A DNA stretch of 64,000 nt from Actinoplanes sp. NBC_00393 (lineage in GTDB: Bacteria; Actinomycetota; Actinomycetes; Mycobacteriales; Micromonosporaceae): contig NZ_CP107942.1 in assembly GCF_036053395.1 (NCBI RefSeq), positions 3,376,501 through 3,440,500 on the forward strand, read 5' to 3'. Of this stretch, positions 36,108-44,692 are shown piece after piece. Made by a program: the position numbers and the translations under genes. Positions within the stretch are counted from its first letter, which is position 1, and each line of letters begins with the position of its first letter. The notes below the pieces were generated by a model that worked only from the letters and a program-made list of their open reading frames with translations, had not been told where the DNA came from and searched no databases.

Positions 36108-36839
36108 TCAACGCAGACGAGCAAGATCCCGTCGGATGTAGCGCAGGTGCGCCCATTCCTCCTCCAGGATCACGCGAATGCAGTCACCGACGCTGGGACG
36201 CCAGTCACCGCCGCCCCACGGGTTCTCGCGTTGCTCAGCGAGTAGCTCCGGGGTGGCCGTCGCCAGGAAATCGGCCACCAGCCGCTGTCGCTCGGCACGC
36301 ACCTCGAGGATCTCCGTGTAGGCCGGCGGGTCCACACGGAAGATCGACATGTCGAAGCCCATCTCGCCGGCACCGCTGAAGATCTGGCCGATCTCGTGGA
36401 ACGGCTGTGGCACCCGCAGGATCGCGCCGCGCAGCCAGGCGTCGGTCGCCAGGATCAGGTGCCGCAGGGTCTGGGCCAAGGACCATTCGTCTTCGACGTG
36501 GGCGTCCACCAGGTCCGGCGGCGTGCCCGCCACCGTCGTCTGCCACGCGGACTGCACGGCGACCCATCCCTCGCGCAGTCCCTCGGGTGTCTGCGCCTTC
36601 TGCAGTTCGCGTCCCGGGAACTGCCGGTTGAGCTCGGCATCCACAAGCGGCACCACGTCGACCCCGTTGACGAAGAGGCTGCCGAAGAACAGGTCGTGAC
36701 TGTCGATGTCGAGTCCGTCCACGTCTACGCCGCGCATCGTCACACCGCTGACATCGGAGAACCGCAGGGTGGCGCCCTTGAAACTGGCCTTGACGAAGGT
36801 CGCGCCCTCGAACTCCTTCGTTCTGGAATACGTCGTCAT
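36108..36839 (-). CDS. DinB-family protein with N-terminal pentapeptide-repeat segment
   Basis: 243 residues from ATG 36839 (MTTYSRTKEFEGATFVKASF). The first ~70 residues contain pentapeptide-like repeats (FEGAT, FVKAS, FKGAT, LRFSD, GVTMRGVDVDGLDID). Residues ~90-243 form a DinB-like four-helix bundle with metal-binding His in EWSLAQTLRHLI and EEWAHLRYIRRDL. DinB enzymes often use bacillithiol or mycothiol as cosubstrate in detoxification. The domain pairing occurs in actinobacteria. No partner is evident. Confidence 0.85.
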   Translation of the reverse strand: MTTYSRTKEFEGATFVKASFKGATLRFSDVSGVTMRGVDVDGLDIDSHDLFFGSLFVNGVDVVPLVDAELNRQFPGRELQKAQTPEGLREGWVAVQSAWQTTVAGTPPDLVDAHVEDEWSLAQTLRHLILATDAWLRGAILRVPQPFHEIGQIFSGAGEMGFDMSIFRVDPPAYTEILEVRAERQRLVADFLATATPELLAEQRENPWGGGDWRPSVGDCIRVILEEEWAHLRYIRRDLARLR

Positions 36840-36942
36840 CGCTCTATCATTACGGCTGCCGAGGACAGGCATGCGCCGGCCGGGACACGCGATCCGTCCC
36901 CTCGCGTACACCACCGCACGGAGGCGTCGCAGCGTGACTGCT

Positions 36943-36962
36943 CCCCGTCCTGAAGGACGGGG
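36943..36962 (-). ncRNA. Right-end hairpin, probable 3' part of the omega RNA
   Basis: CCCCGTCC and GGACGGGG form an 8-bp stem with a TGAA loop just past the tnpB stop. The same 20 bases recur at 42210-42229 beside the tnpB remnant. In this family the guide RNA overlaps the tnpB 3' end and right end, and the guide is the flanking DNA just outside. Here that would be the sequence below position 36934. The RNA extent is inferred, not seen. Confidence 0.5.
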
Positions 36963-36968
36963 CTTCGC

Positions 36969-38162
36969 CTAAACCTTGACGGGTTCGGGCTGAGACGCCA
37001 GCCCGCGTCTCAATACGTTGATCGCGCCGACGATGTCGGCGTGGTCGGTGTAGCCGCAGCCCTGGCAGGCGAATTCGGCTTGGGTGCGGCGGTTCTGTTT
37101 CGCGGCGTGCCCGCACTCGGGGCAGGTCTGGGAGGTGTGGGCAGCGTCCACGGCAATCGTGGTCCGTCCGGCGCTTTCAGCCTTGGCGGTCAGGATTCGC
37201 AGGAACGCAGCCCAGCCCGCGTCCAGGATGCTCTTGTTCAGCCCGGACTTCTGGGCCACGTTGGTACCCGGCTCCGTCACTGTCCCGGACGCCGAGCGGG
37301 TCATGTTGTCGATGCGCAGCTTCTCGTGGGCGATCACATCGTGGGCGCGGACCAGTGTGAGGGCGCTCTTGTGGTGGAAGTCGGCGCGCTGCCGGCGGAT
37401 CTTGGTGTGGATCGCCGCGACCTTCGCGCGGGCTTTCGCCCGGTTGTGGGAACCCCGCGTCTTGCGGGACAGGGCCTGCTGCGCGGCGGCCAGCTCACCG
37501 GCCATCGTCTGGACGAACCGGGGGTTCGGCTCGTGCCGGCCGTCGCTGGTGGTCAGAAACGATACGACACCCATGTCGATCCCGGCCTTGCTGCCGGTCT
37601 GCGGCAGCGTCAGGGCGGGCACGTCGTCGCACGACAGCACCACGTACAGGCGCTTGCCCGCACGCTTGAGCGTGATCGTCTTGACCCGGCCCTCGACCTT
37701 GCGATGCGCGCGGACTTTGACGTGCCCGATGCCTTGCAGATAGACCCGTACGTGATCGCTGTCCGGGGTGCAGTTCCACCGGCAGCCATCCCCGTCCTTC
37801 GGCCACTGCACCGAATCGAACCGGCCGCGACCCTTGAACCGCGGATAGCCCGGCGCCTGCCCGGCTTTCACCCGGCGGAAGAAACCGTCGAACGCCTTGC
37901 TCAACCGCCGCAACGTCGCCTGCTGCGACGAGAACGACCAACGGCCCTGTCCCTGCAGGTCGGCGCGGCGGATCTCCTTGAGCTGCCCGGACTGCTGCCC
38001 GTACCGGATCGTCACCCCCGCCTTGCGATAAGCGGTCCGCCGTTCCTCCAGGGCCGCGTTATACAAGATCCGGTGGTCCTCGATGCAGGCAAACGCCCGC
38101 TGCACCTGCCCCGAAGTGGGACGCAACAGGAACACGTACGCACGCCGCGCCACCTCGCCCAC
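36969..38162 (-). CDS. tnpB: TnpB, RNA-guided endonuclease of an IS200/IS605-type element
   Basis: 397 residues from GTG 38162. Full-length features are present: an N-terminal HTH_OrfB-like domain, the RuvC-I Asp in GIDMGV (about D196), the RuvC-II Glu in AHEKLRIDNM (about E280), a zinc ribbon CPEC-x15-CQGC (about 347-369) and the RuvC-III Asp in HADIVGAINVL (about D376). All three catalytic residues are in place, so the nuclease is probably active. The element lacks tnpA. A truncated relative lies at 42237-42473 with nearly identical sequence. Confidence 0.95.
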   Translation of the reverse strand: MGEVARRAYVFLLRPTSGQVQRAFACIEDHRILYNAALEERRTAYRKAGVTIRYGQQSGQLKEIRRADLQGQGRWSFSSQQATLRRLSKAFDGFFRRVKAGQAPGYPRFKGRGRFDSVQWPKDGDGCRWNCTPDSDHVRVYLQGIGHVKVRAHRKVEGRVKTITLKRAGKRLYVVLSCDDVPALTLPQTGSKAGIDMGVVSFLTTSDGRHEPNPRFVQTMAGELAAAQQALSRKTRGSHNRAKARAKVAAIHTKIRRQRADFHHKSALTLVRAHDVIAHEKLRIDNMTRSASGTVTEPGTNVAQKSGLNKSILDAGWAAFLRILTAKAESAGRTTIAVDAAHTSQTCPECGHAAKQNRRTQAEFACQGCGYTDHADIVGAINVLRRGLASQPEPVKV

Positions 38163-38385
38163 CCCTCCCTGAAGACGATCCCGGCCCTGAACCTAGCGGC
38201 CGGGTACGACACAACAACGGCCCCTGGCATGCCCGGCGAGGATCACCACCGCCCTGAAGGACGGCGTACCCTCCTCGCATGCCGATGGCTGAAACGCGCA
38301 TTCTCGGCAGCAGTTCCTGATGCATCCTGGCGCGGATCGTCACGTGAACGCATCCGGGGCCGGCTGGTCGGTCGTGAGGATCGGC

Positions 38386-39369
38386 TCATGGGCGGTCGTC
38401 GTCCCATGCTGCCGCGCTGATGCGCCAGCCGGCGTCGGTCCGCACGAACTGCATCGACTTCATTCCGCCGCCTGCGTACGGGACGCCGTTGCTGCGGCCC
38501 TGCTTGACGTACCTGCCGAACCACTGCGCGATGTCGCCGAACACGTCCAGCCGGCCCAGCCGGGCCTGTTCGTGGAAGTCGGTGAGCGTGCCGTCGGTGA
38601 GGATGGCTCGCCGCGGCTCGATGAACGCGTCGACGTCGTACACCTCGGGTTTCGTGCCGCACGTCCGGACGATGACGGCTCCGGGCAGCATCGCGTCGCG
38701 AAGTGCCGCCATCTGCTCGTCGACTCTGGAGCCGGAGGTGAAGGCGTCGAAGTAGCAGCGGATGAGGTGGTGGATCTCCTCCTGGTCGCTGCGGGTCGGT
38801 GCCGGCGTGCGCCAGTTCTCCTCGGTCAGCGCGAAGAGGAGCTGGGTGGCCCAGCCGCCCTTGAACCAGACGTTGTCGGCCAGCCGCCCTTCCTGGGTGA
38901 AGCCGAGGCGTTGCAGGAGCCGGGCCGAGGACTCGTTGTCCTCGACGCACACCGCGGTGATGCGGTGCAGGCCCAGATCCTCGAAGCCCAGGCGCAGCAT
39001 CTCGGCGGCGGCTTCGGCGGCGTATCCCCTGCCCTGATGGGCGCGTCCGAGCACGAAGCCGAGCTCGCCCTGCTGGTGCTCGGCGCTGGCCCACTTCAGC
39101 AGGACCTCGCCGATCACGGTCGTCGTCTCGCGCGACTCCACGGCGAGGACCAGCCACTGACCCGGTTCGGTGAGAGGGCCCTGGTCCAGCTTCAGGGTGA
39201 GCGCAGCGTTCGTCGACTCCCGGTCGCGCAGGGGCCAGGGAAGGAACCGCACGACCTCGGCATCGCCGTGGAATTCGAGCAGGTCGTCGAGGTCGTCGGC
39301 GCGGTGCGGCCGCAGCGCCAGCCGGGGCGTCAGGATCGGGTATCCGGGCCGGAACGCTTCGTGGATCAT
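38386..39369 (-). CDS. GNAT acetyltransferase fused to NTF2/SnoaL-like domain
   Basis: 327 residues from ATG 39369. Residues ~10-180 are a RimJ/RimL-type GNAT domain: TPRLALRPHRADDLDDLLEF, LGFVLGRAHQGRGYAAEAAA (the acetyl-CoA loop QGRGYA) and NESSARLLQRLGFTQEGRL. Residues ~195-327 fit an NTF2/SnoaL-like fold (HHLIRCYFDAFTSGSRVDEQ, GMKSMQFVRTDAGWRIS). No stop separates the domains, so this is a real fusion in this sequence. The substrate is unknown. It lies 24 bp downstream of the alcohol dehydrogenase gene on the same strand. Confidence 0.88.
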   Translation of the reverse strand: MIHEAFRPGYPILTPRLALRPHRADDLDDLLEFHGDAEVVRFLPWPLRDRESTNAALTLKLDQGPLTEPGQWLVLAVESRETTTVIGEVLLKWASAEHQQGELGFVLGRAHQGRGYAAEAAAEMLRLGFEDLGLHRITAVCVEDNESSARLLQRLGFTQEGRLADNVWFKGGWATQLLFALTEENWRTPAPTRSDQEEIHHLIRCYFDAFTSGSRVDEQMAALRDAMLPGAVIVRTCGTKPEVYDVDAFIEPRRAILTDGTLTDFHEQARLGRLDVFGDIAQWFGRYVKQGRSNGVPYAGGGMKSMQFVRTDAGWRISAAAWDDDRP

Positions 39370-39393
39370 GTGACTCCTCTGGTCGTACGGCGG

Positions 39394-40402
39394 TCAGGGC
39401 CGGATCGCGATCTTGACTGCCTGGCGGGTGTCCATGGCTCGGTAGGCGGTGGCGACGGCGTCGAGGGGAATCTCGGCAGAGAAGACGGGTGACGGGTCCA
39501 GTTGCCCGGCGAGGACGTCGGCGAGCAGGGGCTGCAGGTAGCGGCGGGCCGGGGCGACCCCGGCCCGCAGGGTGATGTTGTGGCGGAACAGCCGGTAGAG
39601 GTCGACGTGGTCCACACTGTTGGGAACGCCGACGGAGCCGATCGTGCCGCCGGGCCGGACAAGGTCGATCGCGAGGTCGAGGGCGGACTGGGTTCCTGCA
39701 CATTCGGCGACGCCCGGCACGCCACCCCCGGTCGCCTCCCTGATGAGGCCGACGGTCGTGAGGTCGTCCGCGGAGAAAGACGTCAGTCGCCCCTATGCGT
39801 GTGGCGAGAGCGCTGCGGCCGGTGTGACGGCCGACGAGGATGATCCGTGCCGCTCCGGCCCGGCGTGCGGCGAGCACCGCGCAGAGCCCGACGGCGCCGT
39901 CGCCCACGACGACGGCGGTCGCACCGGGCCGGACTCCGGCCAGGGCGATGGCGTGGGTGCCGGTCGCCAGCCGGCGCAACAGCTCCGCATCGGCGTCCGC
40001 GCACACCGGGACGAGCGTCGCGTCGGCGAACGGCACGCGGACCGCCTCGGCCTGGCCTCCGCCGTTGCCGCCACCCCAGAAGCCGCCGGCCGGGCAGGAG
40101 GTGAACCAGCCGTCGCGGCATGCGGGGCAGGTTCCGTCCGCGAAGGCGAACGGGGCCATGACGAGGTCACCCGGCCGGACCCGGGCGACGGCCGCGCCGA
40201 CCTGCTCGACGACTCCGATCCACTCGTGTCCCATGCGATCACCGGGTGTGAACGACTCCTGGCCCCGGTAGGGCCACAGATCGGAGCCGCACACAGCGGC
40301 CAGAAACACCCTCACCACGGCGTCATCGTCGTGCTCGATCACCGGGTCGGGAACGTCGATGACGTCCACCCGGCCGGGTCCCTGCAGCACCGTCGCCTTC
40401 AT
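39394..40402 (-). pseudogene. Zinc-dependent alcohol dehydrogenase with one frameshift
   Basis: ATG 40402 begins MKATVLQGPGRVDVIDVPDP. The first ~205 residues are a standard zinc-type medium-chain dehydrogenase with CGSDLWPYRG, GHEWIGVVEQVG, the structural zinc region CPACRDGWFTSC and the cofactor loop VVGDGAVGLCAVLAA. At about 39776-39778 (GTCTTTCTC on the minus strand) one extra T in the run TTT shifts the frame. Removing it continues as DVFSADDLTTVGLIREATGG, then GVAECAGTQSALDLAIDLV, ending at 39394. This may be a real null allele or an assembly indel. It is divergent from an Lrp-family regulator. Confidence 0.85.
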
Positions 40403-40493
40403 GGTGGATCACAGTAAGCTGCAGCAGATCCGTCGCCCATGGCATTTCGACGGGATATAGGGTCATTCGCCGTCGATAAGGAAACGATCGCCC

Positions 40494-40985
40494 ATGACAG
40501 CCGACAGAACGTCGACCTGGGACTCCGCCGATCTCGCGATCATCCGGGAACTGTCCCGGGACGGGCGGATCAGCGTCGCCGAGCTGGGCCGCCGTGTGTC
40601 GCTGAGCCGCCCGGCGGTCGCCGAGCGGATACGGCGCCTGGAGGACTCCGGTGTCATCCGCGGCTACGGGGTCCACCTCGACCTCGCCCGGCTCGGGCTG
40701 GGCCTGCGCGCCCAGGTGTCCCTGCGTCCCCGGCACCGTTCCATCCGCGGCGCCAAGGCGCTGCGTGAGCAGTTGCTCGCCATCGGGCACGTGCTCTCGT
40801 GCGTGCATGTCACCGGGCACAACTGCTATGAGCTGAGCATCGCTGTGCGGGACGCGGAGCACCTGGAAGAGGTCATCGAGCGCCTCACGGAACTGGGCGA
40901 CACCACCACCGGCGTCGTACTCTCCGAACCCGTGCACCCGCGTGACGTGGACATCGCCGGATGGGTGTCGACAGACGGCGGTTGA
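40494..40985 (+). CDS. Lrp/AsnC-family regulator
   Basis: 163 residues from ATG 40494. The N-terminal helix-turn-helix is DLAIIRELSRDGRISVAELG then SLSRPAVAERIRRLEDSGVI. The C-terminal alpha/beta AsnC sensor follows (VSLRPRHRSIRGAKALREQL, VTGHNCYELSIAVRDAEHLE). Such proteins sense amino acids or related metabolites and often regulate the divergent neighbour. Here that is the dehydrogenase gene, 91 bp away, and the GNAT fusion behind it. Confidence 0.93.
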   Translation: MTADRTSTWDSADLAIIRELSRDGRISVAELGRRVSLSRPAVAERIRRLEDSGVIRGYGVHLDLARLGLGLRAQVSLRPRHRSIRGAKALREQLLAIGHVLSCVHVTGHNCYELSIAVRDAEHLEEVIERLTELGDTTTGVVLSEPVHPRDVDIAGWVSTDGG

Positions 40986-41188
40986 CGCCGCGATCGGCGA
41001 GCCGGCGGAAGGGGGCCTCGTGCGGTCCAGGGGTCGAACGATCAGGCTTGTCTCAACGGCGGCCGGCGCCGGAACGGATCGTCGCCTGAACCGGCGGCAG
41101 GTCTGCGCAGGGACCTTGAAGCCGACGACGCTGACGTGTTGCACTCACCTGGCTCAATGGGAGGTGGGCGGACCCGGAGGTGGCGATC

Positions 41189-41683
41189 ATGGATGGCTCG
41201 ACTGTCGATGCGAACGGCGCGCCCGAAAGTCTGGTGCGTGTTCCCGAGGGCGAACCCCGAGACTCCATTCAGCCGGACAGCCTCGACATCGAAGTGTTCA
41301 AGGTGGTCGCCGAGCATTTCAGACAAGACCTGCGGGAGTATTGGGTCCGGAACAACATGTATCTTCTGATCACCGGCATCCTGGTCTCGGTGTTCGCCTC
41401 GCTGGGGAACAAAGAGGGATACGGATTGGCTCTACCGGCATTCGGTCTGCTCGTAAGCGTATTCTGGTTCGCTGTCGCGTACGGGAGCACCCGGTGGCTC
41501 CAAATCTGGCGTGACGAGCTTTGCGCGATTGACCGCGAAGTTGATCGCTTTCAAGTCTATTACCGTGTCGAGCAACGTAGAAGAGTGATCGGCAAAGTGC
41601 GCTCCCCGTCTTGGATCACTCAATTCCTGCCGCTGGCGGTGGGAGCCGGATGGCTTGCCCTTCTCCTTGTTTCGGTAGTGTGA
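41189..41683 (+). CDS. Small membrane protein, possibly RipA-like
   Basis: 164 residues from ATG 41189, with GGAGG eight bases upstream; GTG 41180 is less well placed. After a polar N-terminus it has two close hydrophobic segments (NMYLLITGILVSVFASL, ALPAFGLLVSVFWFAVAYG), a charged cytoplasmic-looking helix region (RWLQIWRDELCAIDREVDRF) and a C-terminal hydrophobic segment (FLPLAVGAGWLALLLVSVV). This layout resembles RipA-type or SLATT-like small membrane proteins, but the match is by impression only. Base composition is lower in GC than its neighbours, hinting at transfer. It stands alone upstream of IS debris. Confidence 0.75.
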   Translation: MDGSTVDANGAPESLVRVPEGEPRDSIQPDSLDIEVFKVVAEHFRQDLREYWVRNNMYLLITGILVSVFASLGNKEGYGLALPAFGLLVSVFWFAVAYGSTRWLQIWRDELCAIDREVDRFQVYYRVEQRRRVIGKVRSPSWITQFLPLAVGAGWLALLLVSVV

Positions 41684-41752
41684 AATCAGGCGGGGTTACG
41701 GCAGGCGACTTTGCGTATTGGACAGACACACAGCTGGCCGCCTGGTCTCGCA

Positions 41753-41855
41753 GCCACAGCGCTCCGCACCGCCGGGATCACCAACACCGCCGCCGCCAAC
41801 CGCCATCACGCCCGCGACAGCACCCGGTTCACTCGCCCTACTCGGCATCATCTGA
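41753..41855 (+). pseudogene. C-terminal remnant of an ISAs1-like transposase
   Basis: The reading ALRTAGITNTAAANRHHARD matches the C-terminal pattern I know for ISAs1-family transposases (LR-x-G-x-NIAAANRHHARD). A one-base shift after TRFTR is needed to reach the terminal LLGII and a stop at 41853-41855. Nothing of the rest of the transposase is seen nearby. The following 41860-42200 contains no gene I can support. Confidence 0.5.
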
Positions 41856-42200
41856 CGACTTCGCCGGGGTCCGGGCTGCTGGGGCGACTGCAGCATCGGG
41901 CAGTTAGGAAGAGCGACAGGGGCGCACATGATGACGGCGGTTCCGGGACCGTGCCACCTGCGATAACTCGGTCCGAAACGCCGACCGGATCATCTGTGAG
42001 GCTTGGCGGTGACCTGGCTGATCGACTCGAGCCGTTCGACGGCCGCGGTCGAGGACGCGATGGTTTACGAGGTGGCGTTCGTCGATCAGAGTGGTGTAGG
42101 TCGGGACTTTCGTTCCAGAGGTGGGAGGGTCGGCGCGCGAAGCGGGTTCCGCGGTTTCCGTGGTGCCGGCAGCGTTCATGCCAGACGTCGTAGTGTCACG

Positions 42201-42473
42201 GTGACTGCTCCCCGTCCTGAAGGACGGGGCTTCGCCTAAACCTTGACGGGTTCGGGCTGAGACGCCAGCCCGCGTCTCAACACGTTGATCGCGCCGACGA
42301 TGTCGGCGTGGTCGGTGTAGCCGCAGCCCTGGCAGGTGAACTCGGCTTGGGTGCGGCGGTTCTGCTTCGCGACGTGCCCGCACTCGGGGCAGGTCTGGGA
42401 GGTGTGAGCGGCGTCCACGGGAATCGTGGTCCGTCCGGCGCTTTCAGCCTTGGCGGTCAGGATTCGCAGGAAC
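42201..42473 (-). mobile_element. Truncated tnpB element: 3' end of tnpB plus right-end hairpin
   Basis: From GTGACTG at 42201 to about 42473 the sequence is almost identical to 36934-37206 of the intact element: hairpin 42210-42229, then the tnpB stop and the last ~77 codons, including the zinc ribbon TCPECG and CQGCGY and the RuvC-III Asp. The match stops at 42473, seven bases before the IS3 end. The N-terminal two thirds of tnpB, including RuvC-I and II, are missing. The protein is dead, but the omega-RNA-like 3' end and a different flanking guide would be retained. Confidence 0.85.
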
Positions 42474-42514
42474 CGGAACCTGTCAAGTCAACTGAGACAG
42501 TTTCTTGATTTTGT

Positions 42515-43411
42515 TTAGCTTTGTGCTGCCGGAAGGCTGGTCGTTGGTGCGGCGGCGGCCTGTTCGAGGGCGTTGTCGTCGGGTTTGTTGATCCATGCCT
42601 GGTCCGGGAGGCGAGGCGGTTGCGGCCGGCGGCGCCCGAACCGTTGCGGATGGGCGGCCCAGGCGGCGTCGAGGGTGCGTTGCCGCTGCTCGCGGATCTG
42701 CCCGGCGGTGCCGTGATGCACCGATGCCGGGGTGTGCAGGCCGATCCCGGAGTGCCGGTGCTCGTGGTTGTAGTAGGTGTAGAACGCCTCGCAGTGCTGC
42801 CGGGCGTGCTGGATGGAGCCGAACCGGTTCGGGAAGCTTGGGTCGTACTTGAGTGTCTTGAAGCTGGCCTCGATGAACGGGTTGTCGTTGGAGGTCTTGG
42901 GCCGGCTGTGACTACGGCCGATTTTCAGATCGGTCAGTAGCTGGGTGACGGTCTTGCTGGTCATCGCCGCACCCCGGTCGGCGTGCACGATCAACTGGTC
43001 CTGGTTCACGCGTTCCCGGGCGGCCGCGTCAGCGATCAGTGCTTCGGCGAGCTGGCCGTCCTCGTAGGCGGCGACCAGATGACCGACGACGTAGCGGGAC
43101 CAGATGTCGATCACCGTGTAGAGGTGGAACCACACGCCTTTGACCGGGCCGCGCAGCCTCGTGATATCCCAGGACCAGACCTGATTGGGTGCGTCGGCCA
43201 CGAGTTCGGGCTTGGTCCGGGCCGGGTGCGTGGCCTGGGCCCGGCGTTCACCGGTCTGCCCGGCGGCCCGCAGGATCCGGTACATCGTGGACTCCGAGCA
43301 CCACCAGCGGCCCTCGTCGAGCTCCCGGGCCCACACCTGCGCCGGTGCCAGATCTTGGTATTCGGGCCGGTTCAGCAGCTGCAGCACCTGCTCACGCTCG
43401 GCCTCGGACAA
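42515..43411 (-). CDS. IS3-family transposase OrfB (DDE integrase domain)
   Basis: At least 298 residues from TTG 43411, but the same frame is open and protein-like upstream to about 43560 (EAQQALTELWGIAPACRL, then GLSRATLYRRR). Expression is therefore probably as an OrfAB fusion by -1 frameshift. The rve domain has the catalytic Asp in VWSWDITRLRG, the second Asp in IVHADRGAAM and the Glu in NPFIEASFKTLKY. All three DDE residues are present. The C-terminus is Pro/Ala rich. The transposase looks intact. Confidence 0.92.
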   Translation of the reverse strand: MSEAEREQVLQLLNRPEYQDLAPAQVWARELDEGRWWCSESTMYRILRAAGQTGERRAQATHPARTKPELVADAPNQVWSWDITRLRGPVKGVWFHLYTVIDIWSRYVVGHLVAAYEDGQLAEALIADAAARERVNQDQLIVHADRGAAMTSKTVTQLLTDLKIGRSHSRPKTSNDNPFIEASFKTLKYDPSFPNRFGSIQHARQHCEAFYTYYNHEHRHSGIGLHTPASVHHGTAGQIREQRQRTLDAAWAAHPQRFGRRRPQPPRLPDQAWINKPDDNALEQAAAAPTTSLPAAQS

Positions 43412-43536
43412 CGCGGACGGTGGTGGCTTGCGCGGCGTGCGCGGCTTCGGCTCGGCGGGTGGGTTGCGGCGCCGGTACAGGGTGGCGCGTGACAGGCCGG
43501 TCAGCCGGCACGCGGGCGCGATACCCCAGAGCTCGG

Positions 43537-43968
43537 TCAGCGCCTGCTGCGCCTCGGCGAGGACGGGTTCGGCGTCGGCGCGGTGTCCGCGCTCTCGGAG
43601 AGCAGTTCCAAGAGCGCGTGCGCTTTTCCCATGATCGAAAGCGCGGTCTCGGTCTTGGCCAGCTTGGCCTGCAGCCGGGCGTTCTCGCGCTGAAGGCGGG
43701 CAAGTTCGGCGTTCTCGGCTTTCTTCGCCGCCCGCGCGGCCGATTGCCGCCGGTCCGTCAGGCCGGCCTCGGCTCCGGCATCGCGGGCCTTGCGCCAGTC
43801 GAGAATGTGTGACCCGTACAGCCGTTCCCGGCGCAGGATCGCCCCGCGAGCCGCCGCGTCCGGCGCCGACTCGTACTCGTCCAGGATCCTCGCCTTGAAC
43901 TCTGCGGTGAATGTCCGCCGCTGGGGCCGGGCGTCCGGATCCAGGCTCTCGTGGGGCTTCGACGTCAT
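43537..43968 (-). CDS. IS3-family OrfA (HTH DNA-binding)
   Basis: 143 residues from ATG 43968. A helix-turn-helix of the transposase_8 type is seen in RTFTAEFKARILDEYESAPD and AILRRERLYGSHILDWRKAR. A leucine-zipper-like coiled coil follows (ENAELARLQRENARLQAKLA) near residue 90-110. It overlaps the N-terminal coding of OrfB, which lies in the -1 frame. OrfA normally binds the IS ends and pairs with OrfAB. Confidence 0.92.
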   Translation of the reverse strand: MTSKPHESLDPDARPQRRTFTAEFKARILDEYESAPDAAARGAILRRERLYGSHILDWRKARDAGAEAGLTDRRQSAARAAKKAENAELARLQRENARLQAKLAKTETALSIMGKAHALLELLSESADTAPTPNPSSPRRSRR

Positions 43969-44042
43969 GCTGATGTGCTCTCCTCAGGGCCGTCCAGGAA
44001 GAGTATCCCCTGGTAGACGGGCTGTCTCACATCAGCGTGACA

Positions 44043-44527
44043 GGGAGGGGGTACTGAGGCTCGGAACCCAAGCCGGAGACTTCGCGTTGGCCATCTGGTA
44101 CGTGATCGATGAAAAGGAGGGCCACGACTTCGTGGTCTTGCCCGGAGACGGCCGTTGTATTGCCGTGGCAGCTGTCGCAGCCCACTCCTATGGGCCTGGG
44201 TTGTCCTGGCCGGAAGCACGGAGGTTGATCGAACGGGGCAGCCTAGGGTCATCTGCACAGCGGCTGCTTCTGCTGGTGCGCGCGCTGGGTGACGTGGATT
44301 CGCCAACCGACCTGGTGAATCGGGTGGCTGACGCGCTTCTGGCCGTCGGTAATGCGGCGTGTCCCCGCGAGCTTGCTGTGGAAGCCGCTCAACAATTGCT
44401 CGAAGACCGCGGGGGCACGTGGTCCATGCAGGGTGACGTACTGGTTTGCGACAACGAATACGCGGCTCGAAGATTGGGTGGACTGCCCCCAGAAGATCTA
44501 CTCAAGGTAACGCGGGCGCTCCAGTAA
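44043..44527 (+). CDS. 5'-truncated unknown gene abutting the IS3 element
   Basis: The frame reads protein-like directly from the IS boundary (LRLGTQAGDFALAIWYVID) to the stop at 44525-44527. It includes EGHDFVVLPGDGRCIAVAAV and DLVNRVADALLAVGNAACPR. There is no good start with a ribosome site: the first candidates are CTG 44054, TTG 44087 and GTG 44102. I therefore think the IS removed the original 5' end. About 160 residues remain. I recognise no family. The gene is followed by the first copies of the interspersed repeat. Confidence 0.6.
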
Positions 44528-44605
44528 GCGACGGGCTTCCTGACCTGCCCTATCCGTCCTGAAGCAAGATCCCCGCTTTCCAAGCCATGACAACCCACTC
44601 TCCTC

Positions 44606-44685
44606 GGCACGAGCACGTTGGCGGCTCTGCGCTGGCCGCACAGAGCGTGACGGCTACGCGAAGCGCCGCGCACGGCCAGCGGCAT
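44606..44685 (+). repeat. Interspersed hairpin repeat, copy A1 (type 1)
   Basis: The core CGTGACGG is at 44646-44653. The arm CGCTGGCCG (44630-44638) pairs perfectly with CGGCCAGCG (44673-44681), with AGCGCCGCGC between the core and right arm. It is closely related to copies B, D and H. It lies after a truncated gene and is followed within 10 bp by copy A2. Confidence 0.8.
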
Positions 44686-44692
44686 GATGATG

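Larger units (their letters stand above)
36934..38290 (-). mobile_element. Solo tnpB element of the IS200/IS605 superfamily
   Basis: The element contains one complete tnpB and no tnpA. Its right end begins at the GTGACTG shared with the second copy at 42201 and contains the 8-bp hairpin 36943-36962. The left end lies upstream of tnpB at about 38170-38290, where CCGGCC/GGCCGG and CCGCCCTGAAGGACGGCG form small hairpins; the latter echoes the right-end hairpin. The exact left boundary is approximate. Movement would need a TnpA supplied in trans. Confidence 0.75.
42481..44042 (-). mobile_element. IS3-family insertion sequence
   Basis: The 1562-bp element is bounded by TGTCAAGTCAACTGAGACAG at 42481-42500 and, inverted, a related end at 44022-44042 (CTGTCTCACATCAGCGTGACA). 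The ends match imperfectly but share TGTCA and GAGACAG. It encodes OrfA and OrfB in minus-strand order. Flanking bases do not show a duplicated target site (ACC left, GGG right). A rearrangement or adjacent deletion after insertion is therefore likely. Confidence 0.85.

Noticed and set aside
41904..42182. Minus-strand frame upstream of the tnpB remnant
   Set aside because: About 90 codons with weak composition and no ribosome site; no family seen.
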